Source of the DNA: Homarus americanus
Lineage: Eukaryota; Arthropoda; Malacostraca; Decapoda; Nephropidae
NCBI RefSeq assembly: GCF_018991925.1
Contig: NW_024756914.1
Span: 6,614,217-6,678,216 of the forward strand
Length of the DNA: 64,000 bases
Direction: 5' to 3'
Position 1 is the stretch's first letter, and each line of letters starts with the position of its first letter. A model generated the notes under the pieces. The model was not told where the DNA came from. It ran no database searches and saw only the letters and a program-made list of their open reading frames with translations. Position numbers and translations under genes: made by a program. Shown piece by piece: positions 60,010 to 64,000 of this stretch.

Positions 60010-60034
60010 CCTAACCTAACCTAACCTAACCTAT
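60010..60034 (-). repeat. Interstitial telomere-type (CCTAA)5
   Basis: Five CCTAA units (TTAGG on the minus strand), opposite in orientation to the block at 33806. Confidence 0.9.
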
Positions 60035-61553
60035 CGCCTCTGGGGCTGATTGAATACGTTAGTCTGGAGTTACGGTCGATTATTTCCGTAAGATAAATTA
60101 TACGACGATTTTTTTTTCTTTTTAAAGATATAATTATATTTTGAAGACAAATTATTAGACAAAGTATTTTTTTCAGTAATTTTAACGAGATAATTATTTC
60201 CAGAAGACAAATTATTCTACATAATATTTTTTTTCTGCATATTATTTTTTTTTTCAATTTTAACCAAGCTCGATTATTGGCTCAAGGGAAATTATTCGAG
60301 GTAAGGGAGTTTTTAGCCAATTTTAACTTGGCCAGATTATCACCAGGAGGGGAAACTGTTGGACGTGAGGTAATTTCCTGGGAGGGCGAACACATCTTTA
60401 ATTTAGTGCCTGTGAGGGGGTTCTCTTTTGGTGGGAGGGGGAGGGAGAGGGGGGGGTCTTTGTGGTAGGTGTCTTAAGGGGAGATATAGTTACTTTTGGC
60501 TCCTTGCTAGAGGGGGGTCTTTTTTGTAGGTGCCTGTGTGGTAAAATAAAAAATTCTTAAGGATAGATGTTTTTAAAGCTTACAGGTAAAAATAATAAAT
60601 AAAACAATGGCGAAAAAAATTCTTACAGGGTATTTTTATAGGCGTTTAAATTGATTATTTTTTTAACTTTTTTTTTTGGGGGGGGGGGGATTGTTTTTAA
60701 ACCCTAAGAAGGAAAACAAATTAAAATCTAATGGGGAGGGAAAAGTTTTAAATCCATAAGGGAAAGAAAAATTAAAACCTTAGGGCGAAAAAAAAAGTTA
60801 TTGAATATTAATGGTAAAAACACAGCCTTTTGGAGTGTACGAATCCCGGTGTGGTGATTCCCTGTGTGTGGCGTGCGGGTAGTTAGTGGATCGCCAGCAG
60901 CCAATTGCACGCGGCATGATGACCCAATTCTAGCGTATGTCATTAACAAACTTGATTAATTACGATAAACTTTGAGTGATTGGTTGAATAGTCTTGGGGC
61001 GTCTCGGCGATGCGTTTAATTAAAATCCAACCAGGAGCCGCAGAGCAGTGATCATATATACGGACTCCTTATACCCTGATTACCGCAGGAACCACCACCA
61101 GCTAGAGCACGAATTATGTTAATTGGCGTTTGGTGATGGTTATGGATGTGTTGGATGAGTTAACGACCTACTCCGAGGCTCTGGTGAGGAGGGGGGGGGG
61201 GTGTTGTAGGGTGAGGATGGTGGTGTTGTGGGTGGGAGACTGGTGGATCAAAGGACAATATCTCTTGTGGGCTAAAATATTTCTCAAGTGGAAAAGTGGT
61301 ACTCAAAACTGCTCGGTGTGTCGGGGGGGAGAAGCGGGGTTATTTTCTCTCGAGACCTTTTGTATGTAAACACTTTAGCTGTCGTGTTCATAGGAGAATA
61401 TTCTCTTTGTTCTCGTCTGTAAATAACTTGTGAGATAAGGAAATTTACGTGTCGTTTGCAGTCGGTGTTGCTACAATGTCTTATTTCTTGAGGAAGATAA
61501 ACTCGGGGGGGTAAAAAAAAAGAGATGTTTGTTACGAAATATTGTATACCCCT

Positions 61554-61592
<39 letters not shown>

Positions 61593-62261
61593 AGATATGA
61601 ATAGGTGTGTGAAGATAAAAGATGAATGGAAAGTTGAAGTTTTACGAGCTTGTTGGACGCCGCCCCGCCGATTCACAAAGGTTCCTACCGTAAAATTTCC
61701 TCGTAATAAGAGAGGTAAGAACGCATCTTAACTGGTTGAATTTTTAAGTGCAGTAGAAGACAAAGAAAACAAAAAAAATGACTCCCAAAATAGCATCAAA
61801 ATTACACCGAGTCTCCGCCTTAATTGGATACGTTCTTTTAACACTAGAGGTGCGGCGGCTGGAGGCTAGTGGCCGGAGCACCCCCTAGCCGTCCCTGTTG
61901 TGAATGGGTACACCTAATTTTACTGTAGGGGAAGTTAAGGTGGTCTAGTGTACTGTCGGCCATATAGCCTTCTTCTGTAACCAGGTTTATTAATAAGTGA
62001 GTTCTTATCTGCACTTTATTATTAACATATCTTGTTATTTGAACCGCGAGTGAACCCGAGTGAACTCTGATTTTTAGCACACTCTTTGAACCTTGGAATG
62101 TGAACCCGTCTTATGAACTTAGTACAGTACTTTGAACCTTGGAGTGAACCCCAGACAATTACCACACTACCCCCGCAATGTCTCCTTCTCTCGTTAGCGT
62201 TTTCCACACTAATTAAGGGTAGACCACCTGGCATATGAAGGACACGTGACACGGCCCACCT

Positions 62262-62267
<6 letters not shown>
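60035..62267. other. Dys: Intron block: AT-rich unique sequence, GA array
   Basis: 60090-60300 shows loose repetition of GACAAATTATT..ATTTTTTT motifs. G-runs lie at 60440-60460, 60679-60689 and 61190-61202. (GA)n lies at 61556-61592. 62040-62160 repeats a 'TTTGAACC..GAGTGAACCC' phrase several times. No exon is seen. Confidence 0.5.
61556..61592. repeat. (GA)18 microsatellite
   Basis: An uninterrupted GA array. Confidence 0.95.
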
Positions 62268-62304
<37 letters not shown>

Positions 62305-62390
62305 ATAATAATAATAATAATAAACGGTTTATTAATAGAGTTGCAGCCGGTGGCTGAAAATTTACAGACTTAAATTTGATTTAGACATAA
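62268..62390 (-). mobile_element. Second copy of the (ATT)n-tailed retroelement 3' end
   Basis: On the minus strand it reads CTGTAAATTTTCAGCCACCG...GCTGCAAC...AATAAACCG, then about eight ATT units, then (AC)n. This parallels the copy at 41640-41733 in order and wording, including the AC array after the ATT tail. The AC stretch here is longer (about 32 bp). Confidence 0.6.
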
Positions 62391-62437
62391 TGATATAATA
62401 TGCATTGAATATATTTACAGGGCTGTACAGTACATAA

Positions 62438-62440
<3 letters not shown>

Positions 62441-62497
<57 letters not shown>
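62441..62497. repeat. (GT)27 array with GCGCGC end
   Basis: A GT array ending in GCGCGCAC. Confidence 0.95.
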
Positions 62498-62502
<5 letters not shown>

Positions 62503-62593
62503 CGAGCTATTGTTGTGGCCGGGGCCCTTTGTGTTCGCCTGACGCACACACAACTTACATCAACTGCTGGGGTGAGGTGATCTCTCACATTGG

Positions 62594-62596
<3 letters not shown>

Positions 62597-62652
<56 letters not shown>
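62597..62652. repeat. (GA)28 microsatellite
   Basis: An uninterrupted GA array, followed by a short pyrimidine tract (62653-62740). Confidence 0.95.
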
Positions 62653-62654
<2 letters not shown>

Positions 62655-62770
62655 TCTTTCCCGTCTCACTCACTTTTCCCCTTCCCTCCCCGATTCTCCT
62701 TCCCTTTTCTCTCTCCCCAACTCTCCCCTCTCCCCGGCGTCACCTTATGTCCTGGCCATGCGCAGAGAAG

Positions 62771-62808
62771 CCCTCTTATCATCTCACTTTGGTGAGATGA
62801 TAAGAGGG
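62771..62808. repeat. Perfect 17-bp-stem hairpin with 4-nt loop
   Basis: CCCTCTTATCATCTCAC, loop TTTG, then the exact reverse complement. No T-run or gene context suggests termination; it could be a remnant palindromic element. Confidence 0.85.
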
Positions 62809-62854
62809 ATTTTTCTGGTACTGTTCTAACTTGAGAGGAGAAGGAGGAGGCGGA

Positions 62855-63180
62855 GGAGAAAAAACGTTTCTCTGGAGATCAAGATTTGAGAGTATGGTAA
62901 AACGTTTTTTAGCGGATGATATATACTGGAGGAAGATAAAACGTTTTCTTGGGGATGACATGTAGTGGAAGGCCAACAAACGTTTTTCAGTATAGGAAGA
63001 CGCCTTGAGAAACATTTAAATGGAGGGAGGGGAAAAAAGAAGAAACGTTTGCGGAAAGACATTATAAGGGAGGGAAAACACATTAGTTGAAAGATGTATT
63101 GAACTGAGGGAAGAGACGTTTGGGGAGAATTTTAATGGTAGGATGAAACGTTCGCAGCAAGACAGTATTCTCGACGAAAG
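62855..63180. repeat. Decayed tandem repeat with an AAACGTTT core
   Basis: The palindromic core AAACGTTT, or AACGTT, recurs about eight times every 35-55 bp in purine-rich sequence. Confidence 0.6.
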
Positions 63181-63566
63181 ACGTACACAAAAAAACGTAA
63201 AGAAACGTTCATGTGTAAAGAGAGAATTGTGAGATAAAAAGAAAATAACGAAGCTTTAGAAAGTAACGGGTGAAAGGAACGAGTGAACGGGAGTGAAAAG
63301 GAGGTAAGAAAGAACGGCCGTGGTAGGTAGAAAGTGTGGAGAAAAAACATTGGAGTAAAAGATTAGAAGGAGAACGAAAGTGTAGGGTGAAACAAAAGAG
63401 AATAAATGTGCAAAAAGAAACACGCTGAGAAATAAACAGTGAAGGAAAGACAGAAGATTGGATGAATGAAAGAAAGTTCAGAGTGGAGAAAACAAGAAAG
63501 AAAGCTTATAGAAATCCCATAAAGAGTGAAGAAAGCAAAAGAGAAAGCGTGTGAAAGTCCCATAAA
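63181..63566. repeat. Purine-rich tract leading into the GAAA array
   Basis: The + strand is rich in A and G with GAAAG/GTGAAAG words, apparently a decayed margin of the GAAA array. Phe/Ser/Leu-rich minus-strand frames are artefacts. Confidence 0.6.
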
Positions 63567-63578
63567 GAAAGAAAGAAA

Positions 63579-63650
<72 letters not shown>

Positions 63651-63670
63651 GAAAGAAAGAAAGAAAGAAA
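63567..63670. repeat. (GAAA)n tetranucleotide array, ~104 bp
   Basis: About 25 copies of GAAA with two GAGAAA interruptions. Confidence 0.97.
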
Positions 63671-63909
63671 ACTATGCATGCTTTGGCGATTGATATTTAA
63701 TTTCAAAGTGACTGTCGACTTGAAGAAACACACAATCGTCTCTCAGGGATGGAGATGAGGGGAGGTCTTACCGCGGGGTATTGCCTTGATTTGGTGAGGG
63801 GAAAAGTCAATGTTTACCCCTTGATATTGTTTTGATAAGAGAGAGAGAGAGAGAGAGAGACCTTCATATTATTTCTTGTAAGGTAAAATTTGTGAAATAT
63901 CCTTCAGAA
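63671..63909. other. Dys: Short unique stretch with a GA run
   Basis: A (GA)n run lies at 63838-63860. Nothing else is recognised. Confidence 0.5.
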
Positions 63910-63922
63910 ATATATACATATA

Positions 63923-64000
<78 letters not shown>
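63910..64000. repeat. (TA)n array reaching the window end
   Basis: TA array with two small interruptions (ACATA, GTATA). It continues to the last base, so its full length is unknown. Confidence 0.95.

Noticed and set aside
63506..63733. Phe/Leu/Ser-rich minus-strand frame resembling a membrane protein
   Set aside because: It is the (GAAA)n array read on the opposite strand.

Overview
The window is eukaryotic and almost entirely non-coding. It looks like arthropod nuclear DNA, most probably from a decapod crustacean. The reasons are very dense long microsatellites ((GT)n, (GA)n, (TA)n, (CATA)n), the arthropod telomere unit TTAGG as interstitial blocks, spliced exons with GT..AG borders, and non-LTR retrotransposon tails of a kind I associate with decapods. 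The species assignment is inference.

The one gene I can support is part of a dystrophin gene (Dys/DMD) on the + strand. Four exons are visible: 3659-3711, 3811-4081, 4373-4494 and 45641-45739. Their phases join without a break. Together they encode the end of one spectrin-like repeat, a Pro/Ser/Thr-rich hinge, and the start of the next repeat (WLTLMEQM...VVVGDADDI...KQK). This matches the hinge 3/repeat 20 junction of vertebrate dystrophin. The last exon ends in phase 0 directly after KQK, where, from memory, human exon 51 also ends. The third and fourth exons are separated by a 41,146-bp intron. At least 18.2 kb of the next intron runs to the window end, and at least 3.6 kb of intron lies before the first exon.

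The introns hold: (i) four (GT)n arrays longer than 100 bp, all GT on the transcribed-sense strand; (ii) many (GA/CT)n, (CATA)n, (TA)n and (GAAA)n arrays; (iii) minisatellites with units of about 17 to 60 bp, clustered at 28.5-30.8 kb; (iv) truncated non-LTR retrotransposon ends (23.1, 24.7, 42.8 kb, plus an (ATT)n-tailed family at 41.6 and 62.3 kb); (v) TA-flanked miniature inverted-repeat elements (10.2 and 12.4 kb), a 100-bp inverted repeat pair (9.6/10.1 kb) and a fold-back of about 510 bp (42.26-42.77 kb); (vi) long one-strand purine or pyrimidine tracts.

Most open reading frames here are translations of simple repeats. I see no operon, CRISPR array, rRNA or convincing tRNA, and no intact transposase or reverse transcriptase. 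No novel multi-gene system is visible. The most interesting material is the dystrophin gene structure and how mobile-element tails, fold-backs and UG-type repeats populate its giant intron.
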